From assembly GCA_964057225.1 (NCBI GenBank), contig OZ059898.1, positions 14,919,267 to 14,983,266 on the forward strand: a stretch of 64,000 bases of DNA, written 5' to 3'. Positions 27,637 through 38,642 of this stretch are shown here, one piece after another. The stretch is from Auanema rhodensis. Lineage: Eukaryota > Nematoda > Chromadorea > Rhabditida > Rhabditidae. How positions within the stretch are numbered: the stretch's first letter is position 1; each line of letters starts with the position of its first letter. Below the pieces are notes generated by a model, which was not told where the DNA came from, did no database searches, and worked only from the letters and a program-made list of their open reading frames with translations. Both the position numbers and the translations under genes were made by a program.

Positions 27637-29107
27637 ATGATTTCTGTCACAAAGGGGCAGCTTCTGCTTCTTAATCTCTTTGTTGCGATCTTAATTTTAT
27701 TATATGTTTCCTCTACAAATAATTCCACAAACGACCTGGCTCTCCAATTAAAGAATATTCCTAAGAAGCCTTACATAGTTCTTTATAATAGGGTAAGAAT
27801 ACTTTAATTTTGAAATATTAAATTTTAGAAATATTAACAATTTAGATACCTAAAACAGGATCAACTACTTTTACTAATGCTGTGGCCTATGACTTATTCA
27901 AAACGAATGGTTTCAACGTTATTCACTTAAATATGACCAAGAATCGTCAGGTAACTTAAGGCATTTGCTAATGAAAATCATAATTTATTATTAAGATTAT
28001 GAGTATTCCTGATCAATACGATTTTGTTACAAATATAAGTAATTGGGATGATCGGCTTCCAGCGTTTTATCATGGTCATGTAGCTTATATTGACTTCCAA
28101 AGGTACACAATCTTAATGTAATGTTGCAATATATTGCATCTGAAAACTTTTAAACACAAAGCGATTTATACCTCTTCAAATCATCAGTCGTTGATTGACG
28201 TGTGGGTGTGTGAATTATATGCTAATGTCGTACATGCACGCTATGCACGAAGACTACGCCGACATTATGTTATTTGTTTAGGTTCGGCTATACGAATCCG
28301 ATTTATATTAATCTACTGAGGGAACCATTGGATCGGCTACTTTCACATTATTATTTCTTACGTTATGGTGATAATTATCGAGTGGGGTTGAAGCGAAGTC
28401 GTGCAGGAAATAACGAGGTAAAATCAGGGATATATAGGTATTTACAATCTTTTTTCAGACATTTGATCAATGTGTTGCAAGGTCTGGCAAAGATTGTGAT
28501 CCTAAACAGCTATGGATGCAAATTCCTTATTTTTGTGGGCATCATCACTTTTGTAGGTAGGAGTTTTTCACAATGATTGTTAGTTTTCTTCTCATTTTCA
28601 GTGACGTAGGAAATCCTGAAGCCTTAGCTCAAGCTAAAAAAAATTTAATTGATAGGTATCTTCTCGTGGGAGTGAATGAAAGAATGCGGGATTTTATCGC
28701 ATTATTAGAAAAGGCTTTTCCTCCATTTTTCAAGGGGGCTTTATCTCATTTCGATGGATTAGATGGTATGATATGCTTTGTCAATATGCGTTGTTTCAAA
28801 TTTTGCGGTTTAGAAAATCGTGCTCATTTGAGATATACCAAGAAAAAGGTTTTGCCAACTGAGGAAACCTTGAATATTATTAAGGAAACTGACTCTTATA
28901 AAATGGAAAGAGAATTTTATGATTTCGCTAAAGCAGAATTCGACGCTATTTTCAAGTATTTCTTTTTGTTTATAATTTGTTTACGTATATCAACAATTCA
29001 GAAAAGCAACTAATGGTACGGATAGAGCTGAGAGTATTGCACTGCTATCAAAGCAGTATCACTTTGAAAAAATTAAACCAGAAAGAGGGATTAGAACAAA
29101 ACTGTAA
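27637..29107 (+). CDS. hst-2: heparan sulfate 2-O-sulfotransferase
   Basis: Eight exons (27,637-27,792; 27,846-27,950; 27,996-28,102; 28,282-28,417; 28,459-28,556; 28,602-28,765; 28,814-28,955; about 28,999-29,107) join in consistent phase to about 343 residues, close to the vertebrate HS2ST1 length. The protein has a short cytoplasmic start, one signal-anchor helix ([17 protein letters not shown]), the PAPS 5'-phosphosulfate loop ([11 protein letters not shown]), the catalytic His segment ([11 protein letters not shown]), the 3'-phosphate segment ([18 protein letters not shown]), [11 protein letters not shown] and [10 protein letters not shown], ending [11 protein letters not shown]. It is a Golgi type II enzyme that adds sulfate to the 2-O position of uronic acids in heparan sulfate. 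The first in-frame ATG before the anchor is 27,637; an in-frame GTG at 27,589 is not used as the start. Intact. Confidence 0.95.
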
Positions 29108-29462
29108 TTATGGGTACATTTATAGCCATTTTTAAATTACTCAAATCTTTTATCTCGTGTACACGTACTGTATAATAATATTTATATTTTATATATTATT
29201 TTTTTGTCACAATAAACGAAAACAAAGCAAATAAATGGTCAAGGCTTTGGTTCTTAACTGTCAACCAATTATTCAAATTTTATGGGCGAGATCTGCAAAC
29301 GAAGGGTTCTGCAAGAACGTTAAGTATTGAAACATTGTAGGTAAGACCTGTGTTAGCGATATAATTGATTATTATGCTGTTAGGATGCTATTGGTTCAAT
29401 GAAGAATTGATTATATTTGAATTTTCAGAGTTTTTCTCCGTTGAATGATATGTAGGTCCTAA
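29108..29462. other. convergent intergenic region
   Basis: Sequence between the 3' ends of hst-2 (plus) and the Kunitz gene (minus). AATAAA-like words lie at about 29,210-29,235 downstream of hst-2 and could direct polyadenylation. No exon is seen. Confidence 0.5.
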
Positions 29463-32400
29463 TTAATGCTTTCGCTTATATTCTTTGCAGCAAATTTCAG
29501 TACATCGTTGCAATGATTTGAAGTTGTTCAGGGTTCCTTCGCAGCCTCCATACTTATATTGAATACATGTGTCCGTTTCGGCATTGTATCCATATCGAAC
29601 TTCAGTACCATTACATGGTCCTTGTTCTCTTGGAGAAAGACAGAAATCCATGGGATCCTATAACTCCTTTTTGTTTTTTGAAAATTTCCGTTCATTACTT
29701 ACCTGACAGCAAATGGAAACATTGAATTCACTGCTCATGTGACAAATGAATCCTTCTGGGCATCCCTTGTCAATTCCACACGAGATGACTTGTTCATCTT
29801 CGATGAGAGGAATTCCATGTGGGCAATAATTACGGTAGACTGCGGAATTAGAATTATGTTTCGCATTTAATATTTCAAAAAAAAATTTATTACCTGGACA
29901 TGCTGTTTCACATGTCATCTTGCTGATGAAGTTGTTTTCATTTCCTCCAATACCTCCGTATGTGAATGGAGCACATCTGATTCAATTTCATATAAAACGT
30001 GTTACATATGTTCTTACCTGTTTTGTTTTTTGTCGAAGAACCAACGTGGTAAATCTTCATTGGCTGACCCTGCTGCCACAGGTTGATCACAAGGATCTAC
30101 ATTTCGTTTTGGACAGCAAACTGTATTCAGTGGTGATCCTCCTATATGGCAATAGTGACCACCTGGGCAGCTATCTAGCTGGAATAACTATTTGTATACC
30201 AGTTACTTTATAGTTTATCTTACGGTATGTGTTCCTGTACATTGCACCATGTCTCCGTTTCTATCAGTAAGTGGATTGCCAAAGCCACATGGATTTAACT
30301 CTTTGCAGGCTTGACGACAAGCCTGTTTGGTGAGGAAATTGTTTGAGTTACCCTTCATTCCCTTATAAACAAATGGTCTACACATCTGTAATTTGCAGCA
30401 CAATCACTTTAACTATCTGTTCAAGCAGCCATACCTGAATTCCTCCATCATAGAACCAACGTTCTAAGCTATAGCTTCCTTCTCCGACTTCGATTGAAAG
30501 ATCGCAAGGGCGACGAGCTATAAAGGAAGTATTATGTACACTCACAGATCTGTTGCTTTTAATTTTTTAAAAGTTCACTACTGTTCGTAAAACTCTTACT
30601 TCCAGGACAGCAGTTTGTTGTTTCTGGAGTAGCTCCTACATGACACCAATAGCCATTTGCACACGTATCTTCTCCACCACAGATCACAGGTTCTTTCATT
30701 GCAGTTGTGAGAGGCTCTCCAAGTTTACAAGGATTTGGCATAACGGGACACATTGATTCACAATCTTCCATGGTAAGGAAGTTGTTAGCATTTCCCTTAG
30801 ATCCTTGGTAAGCAAATTCCCGACATCTTTTGGTGTCCTTATCGAAATAATATCTATAAAAGTCCCAAATTGAACAATAATAGCGAATTTGATACTAACC
30901 TGGCAAGAGCGAGACCTCCTGTTCCACTTGATAAGTCTTGGGTACATGGATCACCATCTATAACATGTTTAATATGTATATACAAAATTTATCTTTTACT
31001 TTTAGGACAACAGTAGTTGGTCTTGTCATCAGATCCGATATGACAGAAATGAGTCGATGGGCAACGCTCAGTAGGATTACAAACCTATAACATCAAAATG
31101 TTTTTCATTTAATATTACGTTGAGGACTAATCACGTATTCTCTTATGCTTACAAACCTTTGGCTGCGATCCGATCAAGAGGGGTTTACCACTTGAACATG
31201 GGTTTTCATATACAGGACAAACAGCCATACAATCATCCTGAGTAAGGAACATATTCTGTAACAGGATTCAGTACACTGATACTTATAAGCATATGATACC
31301 TGATTACCACCCTCTCCACTGTAGATGAATTTGACACATTTCTTCTGAGTTGAATCAAAGTGCCATCTAGTAAGATATGAGCTACCGATACCCTTTTCCA
31401 TTGGGAGATCGCATGTATTTTGAACTAGAAATCATAACGATGTGATAGGAAACTTGAGTTATAGTATACCAGCAGAACAGCAAACTGTTGTATCAGGAGT
31501 AATACCAACATGACACCAATGAGTGTTTGGGCATGGTGACGTTGGGGAACAGAGTCTGGGAGTGTTATCGGGAGTCATGAGCATCGCGCTTGTAGGCCCA
31601 CATGGTGATTTGCATTCACCTAAATAAGTTGTAATTAATCTCAAGTCGCACAGTCATTAACGAACGTTTGCATTTCTCTTCACATGCTTCCTTTGTTAAG
31701 AAATTATTCTGATTTCCCTTAGTACCCTTGTATGTGAATTGCTTGCATGGCCTTCCACAAGATTTATCATTAGGGTCAGCATACCATCTATAATTTGTGT
31801 TTTAGTTTAAGATTACTAGTATCGAAAGTTGAAGAAAGCATAAACGATAATGAAATTAGTTCCTACCTTGTTAAGCTAGATGAGCCTTCTCCAGCTGTTA
31901 TTGGCTGTGAGCATGGATCAAGAGAAACGGATGGACAACAGACAGTTGTATCAGTAGAGTTACCAACATGACACCATTGAGAAGATGAGCATTCGTCTCC
32001 ATCAATGGAACATTCTTTTTTCTGTGCAACATTAAGAGAAGTAGGGCATGGATTAGTCCATTCTAAAGATTTTTAAGCATTATATGCTGTTCCTGCAAAG
32101 TTTAATCTAACTATGACATGTATCCTGACATTGCTTGATGGTTAAGAAATTATTTTCATTTCCACGTGTTCCTTTATATACAAATTCTGTGCATCTCTTT
32201 GAGAATGTATTATAATAATATCTGAAAATTTTTATAACTTTCATGAATTGCTCGTCTAATCTCAATATCTTTACCTCTTTAATATAGCTTTTCCCTGTCC
32301 TACATTGAGAGCCAAAAGGCAGGGATCGTTAACTGAAGAAGAAATATAAATTCAAAACTTGTGAAAGTTACGTCATTTATTGCTCTTTCCCTTTTTTTCG

Positions 32401-34076
32401 AAAAAAGACGTTTTTTTTTGTTGCGCAAAATTGTCTAAGATTAAGACTTTCACGTGCTTGGTCACACAAATAATAGGATCAAATATGGAGTATGAAAGCT
32501 CAGTTCTATGCTTTGTGGGCGCCACTCTATGGCTTTGACGTACTACAGTTTTTGTGCAAACAATGCATTTTCAACTTACTTCCGCTGGACTCGCAGCAAG
32601 CTGTCATCTCCGGATTTTCACCGATATGACAATAGAAGTTCGTTGGGCACATTGAGTCATCGTTTGGCCCACAGATGATTCGAGAGTTATTCCGATGACG
32701 TGCTGCTTGACTAAAGCGGCATGGATTGGAGTTATCGATGGTGACGGCCATTTCGCATGCATCTTGACATTGTGCCTTATTCACGAAGTTATTCTGATTA
32801 CCACGAATGCCCTTATAGAGGAATCTGTAAATTTGTAGCGTCAGAGACGTGAGATTTACAAACATCTTGGAAAAATAGGGAAAAACAAAGCGAATGTATG
32901 TGATTTTGATATAAAAAATGGATGAACTGATGAAAGAATTGTACATACCGTTTACAGACGCGAGATTGTTTGTCGAAGTACCATCTTGCAACCAATTCAT
33001 TTCCTTCACCAACATCACGTCTTTGGTCACATCGATCAGCTGATTAAATGATTTTTCAGTTAGTTATAAGGAAATAAAAGATTTTCTACTTTTATCAGGT
33101 CTTGGACAGCAGGCTGTTGTAGCGAATGAAGCACCGGTATGACACCAGTATTCCTCTGGACATCCACCGTTGGGTTGATTAAGGTAATTGCAAGATATGG
33201 GAGTATCAAATTCATTAAGAAGGGCACGCCCAGTTGGACATGGATTGAAGAATTCTGAAAAGAAACGAACATAATTTTTATGAAAATCGCTTATTTCTTA
33301 CTGGGTTTCACTGTTTGCTTACGCTCAGGGCGCATGTATCGTGTTGTGGGGGTTGTACCTTCTGTCTGTAATGTCTCAGCGGATGTTCCTTCTGAACAAT
33401 AGATTGGTTTTTGATGTCAATTAGCATACTATTCACCTGGTGACGGAGTAGGCAAAGTTGTTGATGGCAATGTAGTGATTTCGGGAGTAGTTGAAGGCAC
33501 AGTTGATGTTTGAGTTGTTGAAGTGGGGGGTGTTGTTACAGCTTCTGGAGGAGGTGTGGGTAGAGTACTCGTGATCTGAAAACTTAGTTTTAATCACATT
33601 TATGATTCTCAGCTTCTAACCTGAGTAGGTGGGTATGTTGCCACCGTTTGAATTGTTTGAATAGGTACAAATGGCTTGGTCTGGATAGTTTTGATTTGAG
33701 GACGAACCACATTCACCACAGGAACTACATAAATTGAAGTACTGATTGTAATGAGATTTCAAGAATAAAAATATACCAACTGGTCGATAATTCCATCTAT
33801 ATCGTGTTTGTTGATTGCATTTGTTATTACAATTTGTTCTAACAGGATAATAAAGTTGCCGTTGTTGAGTTGGCTGTACCCTCTGTTGTAGGACAATCTT
33901 CTGTGTTTGTTGTACTGGTCGATAATAAACCTGAAATAAACACATTAAAATGCAGCAAAACTTCGAAGTTTATAATGAAAATATCATTTTTGCTTTAGAA
34001 AGTAAGAAAAGGTTTCTATTAAGCGAACCTGGGATAAGGCTGTTGTAACAAGAAATGATAGTAATAACAGTCGCAT
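29463..34076 (-). CDS. secreted multi-Kunitz / lustrin-repeat protein
   Basis: Starts with a signal peptide (MRLLLLSFLVTTALSQ, ATG at 34,076), then Gln/Tyr-rich and Thr/Pro-rich linkers. From 33,260 leftward, lustrin-type cysteine repeats (core W/FCHxG...CC) alternate with Kunitz domains: eight of each by my reading. Examples are CPEEYWCHTGAS, CPNTHWCHVGI and CPSTHFCHIGS for lustrin, and RWYFDKQSRVCKRF, YKGIRGNQNNF and YGGIGGNENNF for Kunitz. The first seven Kunitz units lack the second and fourth cysteines (GEGNEL or GQGKAI where GPC is usual; YKGxxGN where GGC is usual). The last unit (29,460-29,650) keeps all six (QGPCNG; YGGCEG). It ends KEYKRKH, TAA at 29,463. Such proteins in nematodes are extracellular matrix or cuticle-associated. 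With the reactive loop disulfide missing in most units, a structural role is more likely than protease inhibition; that is inference. Confidence 0.9.
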
Positions 34077-34082
34077 GTCTAA

Positions 34083-34096
34083 CTGAAAAAAATTAA
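34083..34096 (-). promoter_or_regulatory. probable spliced-leader acceptor before the Kunitz gene start
   Basis: On the minus strand a T-rich run ending TTTTTTTCAG lies six bases before the ATG at 34,076. No phase-compatible coding exon is evident upstream, so this is read as a trans-splice acceptor or the end of a 5' UTR intron. Confidence 0.4.
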
Positions 34097-35858
34097 TTTT
34101 TTTTAAATATTAGCAAATCATGATGAATATTTGAAAATATTTAAGAAACATAAAAGTCTAAGAAAAAAGAATGAAACATAACGATCACATATTAATTATT
34201 GAAGGAAGATGAACGAAATGCAGCAGGTATATGATGAAATTCAGAAGAGCTCAGGCGTTGTCGTGATCGTTGTCATTGTCATCTGAGGACTACGCTATGA
34301 AATAAATGATTTTCTCTCTTGACTGTCAGTTGTCCGCCGGCGTGAACGGTCATACGAAGTCGGAATAGTCGTTTAACTGACCGGAAGTGTAAATATGAAG
34401 AGGTGAAGAGTTTGAGACGAAGTTGGCTGAGAGGTGGCTAAGTCGAAAAGAGGAGGAGTCAATGAGAGGTGAACTAAGAAAAAACCGGAAGGAGAATAGG
34501 CACACGACAAGAGCATATAGAGAGTAAGTGTAAAATTAGGAAAAGTTTGAAAATAACGGAAGAAAGTGAAGCTGTATGGATACGAAGCAGCGCAACAGCT
34601 TAGACAGCAAGGTAAATGTCGAAAAAACGGAGGATGAGGATGTGATAATAGGAAGAGAAACAAGGAAAAGGAACGAGATGTTTAGATATGTATACGAATC
34701 TAAAGCAGGAAGATGAAGAATTTATTTGAGTAAAACTGATTTTTCAATGAGCATGACAAGCATGTTAAGTGTGAGCTTAACCTTTTGATTAAAGTTGGAT
34801 TAATAGAACACTTTCATGGAAAACTCTTATTTACTTCTTTTCAACAAAACTTCAAAAATTTTGTTTTAAATGTTGTTTCAAGTTTTTATTTCTCCTTTTG
34901 GTTGTATTCTTTTCATTTATCTATTTCAGTATGCTTCTAAGAGAAAGTGAGAGACAGAGATACACAGAGAGAAATGTCCGAAGTGAAAATGAAGTTTAGG
35001 CATGCAGATCAAGCTTTTCTTAGTGCGTAGATCAGATAATCAACTGTGTCTTGATCATCGTCACGTAATATACACACAAATCAACATATTTGTTGTTCTA
35101 ATTGAATATATATAAGTAAGAGTTAAGAAGAGAGTACGTATGAGTAACTGCGTCCCGACTCGTACTAAGTATACTCTGACCAGACGACGTTGTTTACCTT
35201 AAGAAACTTGCATCAACAATGACACGCGGCTCTCATGTTGCACCTAAATGGATTTTCATTTGAAATTTGTTTTAATAGATGAATCATAATTCTATCCTAA
35301 TCAGTATATATGAAATTAAGAAATTTATTAACACTGAAAATGCATTAAATGAAGAAAAGGAAGTTAAATATTTTAAACGCAAAGATATCTCAATTCATAT
35401 ATGAGTTTCTATTAAAGATAGGTGAAAATCCGATTATATGTTTTTCATGACGTGAAGTTCTATGCTGTCTGTAGTATGACTGCTCCATGAATGGAAAGTA
35501 GAAAGCAAAAAAATTAAAAGATATTCGATGATATATCAATAATCTGATATGAATGATGAATATTAGGTGGTTGCATGGATTCGCGGCCCCCTTTTAAAAA
35601 TTAAAAATGTTATGATATTTTTAAGAAATTATGTAAAAATGTTATTCAAATTTGAAAATTGTGTGTCAATAAATACGTAGCCATTATACCTGCAAATGAT
35701 TATTGACAAATCGACATGAGTATCGATTTGAGTTAAATTAGATAATCGAATTGATTTTTATGAGTTATATCGATTGCATAGTTTTTTTTCGAAAGCTCAC
35801 AAAAGCTTTTCTTTTCTAACTTTAAAAAAAAACTTTTCTCCTTGATCATAGAATATAT
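34097..35858. other. no supported gene
   Basis: A purine-rich block at about 34,380-34,680 and AT-rich spacer. Open frames here are low complexity. This presumably holds the promoter region of the Kunitz gene, but no specific site is recognised. Confidence 0.45.
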
Positions 35859-35980
35859 TCAATTGAGAATTTACAGAACTTGGATATTTAGAGGTGTAGA
35901 ATCAGTATTTCTTAGTGAAATTTGCCGAGGACCTCTGTATTTTCCGGAAAAAAAAGTTTATGTCGAGCCCTTAATATTTT
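35859..35980 (+). repeat. solitary diverged copy of the 199-bp satellite monomer
   Basis: This segment aligns in the same orientation with the monomers of the array that begins near 38,643. Shared blocks include TTGCCGA-GACCTCT, TATTTTCCGGAAAAA, a GGTGTAGA / TGTGTAGA motif and a TTTAT-TCGA-CC motif. The identity is clear by eye but much lower than between array monomers, and the similarity fades before a full 199 bases. It lies immediately left of the myosin tail remnant and about 2.7 kb from the array. Confidence 0.75.
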
Positions 35981-36054
35981 CATTGGTCAAAGTCTCGCAA
36001 ACACAACAAGTAGGACTAAAGTTACCTTGGTCATTTTGTAAATTCTCCTTTCAG

Positions 36055-36682
36055 GGCCTTCGACCTAACGTAACTTACAACTTACAACCCCGGTAACTTG
36101 GTCAAGCAAGATGTAGGTCCAACGGATAGTCTCGGCGTTGTAAATGAGGTAATTAAACTTTTCCTGCTCTGTTAATTGAATATTTGCAGATAACATCATC
36201 TATATTGAATAGATCAGCGTCTATTCGACAACAATCACAACAGCAACAACAATAGCAGCAACCTCAGACGCAACAGCCGACTGCTCGTATTCCTGGTAAT
36301 GGAGTAAACTCTGCTATGATGGGAGGAGTTCTTACGGCTTTTGCTGGCATGAATTTGAACCACGGTACAAATGTGAGTTACATATGAAAAAACATATCAT
36401 GAACTAACTTGTTCCAGGCCAGGGCAACTAGACCGACTCCTAAGCCCAAGCCTCCTGTAAAGCCAAAACTATATCCTGTTGTCACTGCTCTTTATGCTTA
36501 TGATGCACAAGACACTGACGAATTATCATTCAACGTAGGAGATGAAATCGAACTCACGCAAAAAAGTTAGTCAGCTTTTTCTTTGTACAACTCAATTTTA
36601 AATTTCAGACGAATCTGATTGGTGGCAAGGTAAACTTGGCGGTATTGTCGGGTTTTCCCCCGCAAATTATGTGCAACAGTAA
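36055..36682 (+). pseudogene. class I myosin tail + SH3 remnant, 5'-truncated with stop
   Basis: Three or four exons with good splice sites encode the end of a long-tailed class I myosin: a Gln-rich / Pro-rich tail segment ([45 protein letters not shown]) and a C-terminal SH3 domain ([39 protein letters not shown]) ending TAA 36,680-36,682. The SH3 ligand-binding residues (ALYAYDA, WW, GFSPANYV) are intact. However, a TAG at 36,253-36,255 interrupts the Gln run in the same frame as the downstream exons, the first visible exon has stops upstream in frame, and no motor domain is present to the left. It is most simply a truncated, recently inactivated copy. If the TAG were a sequencing error it would still lack its 5' part. 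Confidence 0.7.
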
Positions 36683-37524
36683 CTTACTTTCTGTACATAA
36701 AAAACTTCAAAACAAAAATTGACCGTCTCAGACTTCGGCCGTTGCCAAGAGTTTAGTGTTGTACTATGCTTTACAAATTGCTCATACTAGATCTTTTTAT
36801 TATTATTAAAATTGCTTGTGTTACATTACTGGTCTGTGATTAATTGAAAAACTCATATTTGCTTTTAAAGATATTTATTTATACTATCAATATAATAAAA
36901 TTTAATAAAAGTTTTTTTCATAACATTGGTCTTTTTATATTTTATTATAAACAAACCGCTAATTTTTACAAACAAATTTAAAATATTGAGTAGAGTTTGG
37001 TCCATTTTCGAATTAAAAATCTCAAAACACGGTTGTGTTCCATTTCATTTTTCTAATTCAGATTAATCATTTTAAATTAAATGTTTCAGTGGTTAGTTAT
37101 CTAGTGAAGTCGGAAAAAGTTGAATAAAATGAAAAATAAAAATAATTCAAATAATTAAAAGTAAGTTAACTAAATTAACTTCTATTCAATATAAATATGT
37201 TTATATATTATTTTATAAAATAAATAAATTAAATATTTGAACAGAATTCATGATTATCAGTGGAGCGCGACAGATTGTTTTGTTCTCTGGCATGGTTTTA
37301 AAGAAAAAATATGATTAACAATAGTAAACTCAGTATTATCCAACTTCAATATATGAAATCAGACCCGTAGAACCTGAAAAACCGATCAAAATTCGAAAAT
37401 ATGGTCAAAGTAAGGAGATATAACGCCTTGAACATAGCCGTTATAGTGAGGCTATATTGCCTTAAGGTTTATATCATATATCCATTTTTTATTTTATCAT
37501 ATAGTTACCAATTATATATAAATG
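36683..37524. other. AT-rich spacer
   Basis: Strongly AT-rich DNA with AATAAA-like words near 36,890-36,910. No exon or RNA gene is seen. Confidence 0.5.
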
Positions 37525-37597
37525 TGGTCAATAGCCGAAAGGATAAGATGACAGACTGACACTCAAACAGTCCAAGATCGAATCTCCTAGGATACTG
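37525..37597 (+). other. tRNA-like element with box A and box B
   Basis: TAGCCGAAAGG at 37,532-37,542 fits the Pol III box A pattern and GATCGAATC at 37,576-37,584 fits box B. They are 44 bases apart, as in a normal tRNA. A GACTG/CAGTC stem lies between them, but with a nine-base loop, and the acceptor and T stems do not pair. It is therefore a degenerate tRNA or tRNA-derived repeat rather than a working tRNA. It lies just left of the minisatellite. Confidence 0.35.
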
Positions 37598-37627
37598 AAC
37601 ATAACATAAGGTAAGACAATGATTATA

Positions 37628-37882
37628 GAGCCCGAGGATCAGGAGCCCGAGGATCAGGAGCCCGAGGATCAGGAGCCCGAGGATCAGGAGCCCGAGGATC
37701 AGGAGCCCGAGGATCAGGAGCCCGAGGATCAGGAGCCCGAGGATCAGGAGCCCGAGGATCAGGAGCCCGAGGATCAGGAGCCCGAGGATCAGGAGCCCGA
37801 GGATCAGGAGCCCGAGGATCAGGAGCCCGAGGATCAGGAGCCCGAGGATCAGGAGCCCGAGGATCAGGAGCCCGAGGATCAG
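37628..37882 (+). repeat. 15-bp GC-rich minisatellite, 17 copies
   Basis: Seventeen essentially identical 15-base units (reading Glu-Pro-Glu-Asp-Gln in the open frame that starts at 37,619). The unit length is a multiple of three and the unit has no stop in several frames, so the long acidic open frame of 307 codons through 38,542 is expected from the repeat alone and is not taken as a gene. Confidence 0.95.
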
Positions 37883-38642
37883 GAGCGAGAATCCCGAGGA
37901 CCAGGAGCCAGAGGACGAGGATCAGGAGCCCGAGGACCAGGAGCCCGAGGATCAGGAGCGAGAATCCCGAGGACCAGGAGCCAGAGGACGAGGATCAGGA
38001 GCCCGAGGACCAGGAGCGAGAATCCCGAGGACCAGGAGCCAGAGGACGAGGATCAGGAGCCCGAGGACCAGGAGCCAGAGGACGAGGAGCCGGAGGACGA
38101 GGAAGATGTGGACCAGGAGCCAGAGGACGAGGAGCCGGAGGACGAGGAAGATGTGGACCAGGAGCCAGAGGACGAGGAGCCGGAGGACGAGGAAGATGTG
38201 GACCAGGAGCCAGAGGACGAGGAGCCGGAGGACGAGGAAGATGTGGACCAGGAGCCAGAGGACGAGGAGCCGGAGGACGAGGAAGATGTGGACCAGGAGC
38301 CAGAGGACGAGGAGGACCAGGAGCCCGAGGACGAGGAGGACGAGGAGGATGAGGACGAGGAGGAGGAGGAGCCCGAGGACGAGGAGGACGAGGAGGATGA
38401 GGACCAGGAGCCCGAGGACGAGGAGGACGAGGACGAGGAGCCCGAGGATCAGGAGGACGAGGAGCTTGAGGAAAGCCTTTTGCCTTCCGAAGACGAGGAG
38501 CCAGCAACCCGAGGACGAGAAGTCCGAAGACAAGGAACTTGAGGGAAGCCTTTTGCCTTCCTCAGACGAGGAGCCCGAAGACTAGGAGTCCGGAGACGAG
38601 GAGCTTGGGAGAAGACTTTTGCCTTCCAAAGACGAGGATCCA
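37883..38642 (+). repeat. degenerate minisatellite with a 45-bp higher unit
   Basis: Related GAG/GAC/CCC-rich units become irregular. At 38,072-38,296 five copies of a 45-base unit occur (Glu-rich with a Glu-Asp-Val-Asp-Gln signature). From about 38,465 to 38,630 three copies of a longer unit contain the word CTTTTGCCTTCC. The block runs straight into the satellite array. Both strands are open for long distances because of composition. Confidence 0.9.

Noticed and set aside
37619-38542. 307-codon acidic repeat protein
   Set aside because: The opposite strand is also open for 170-193 codons; the frame follows from 15- and 45-base units without stops. Kept as a repeat, with expression left open in Part 2.
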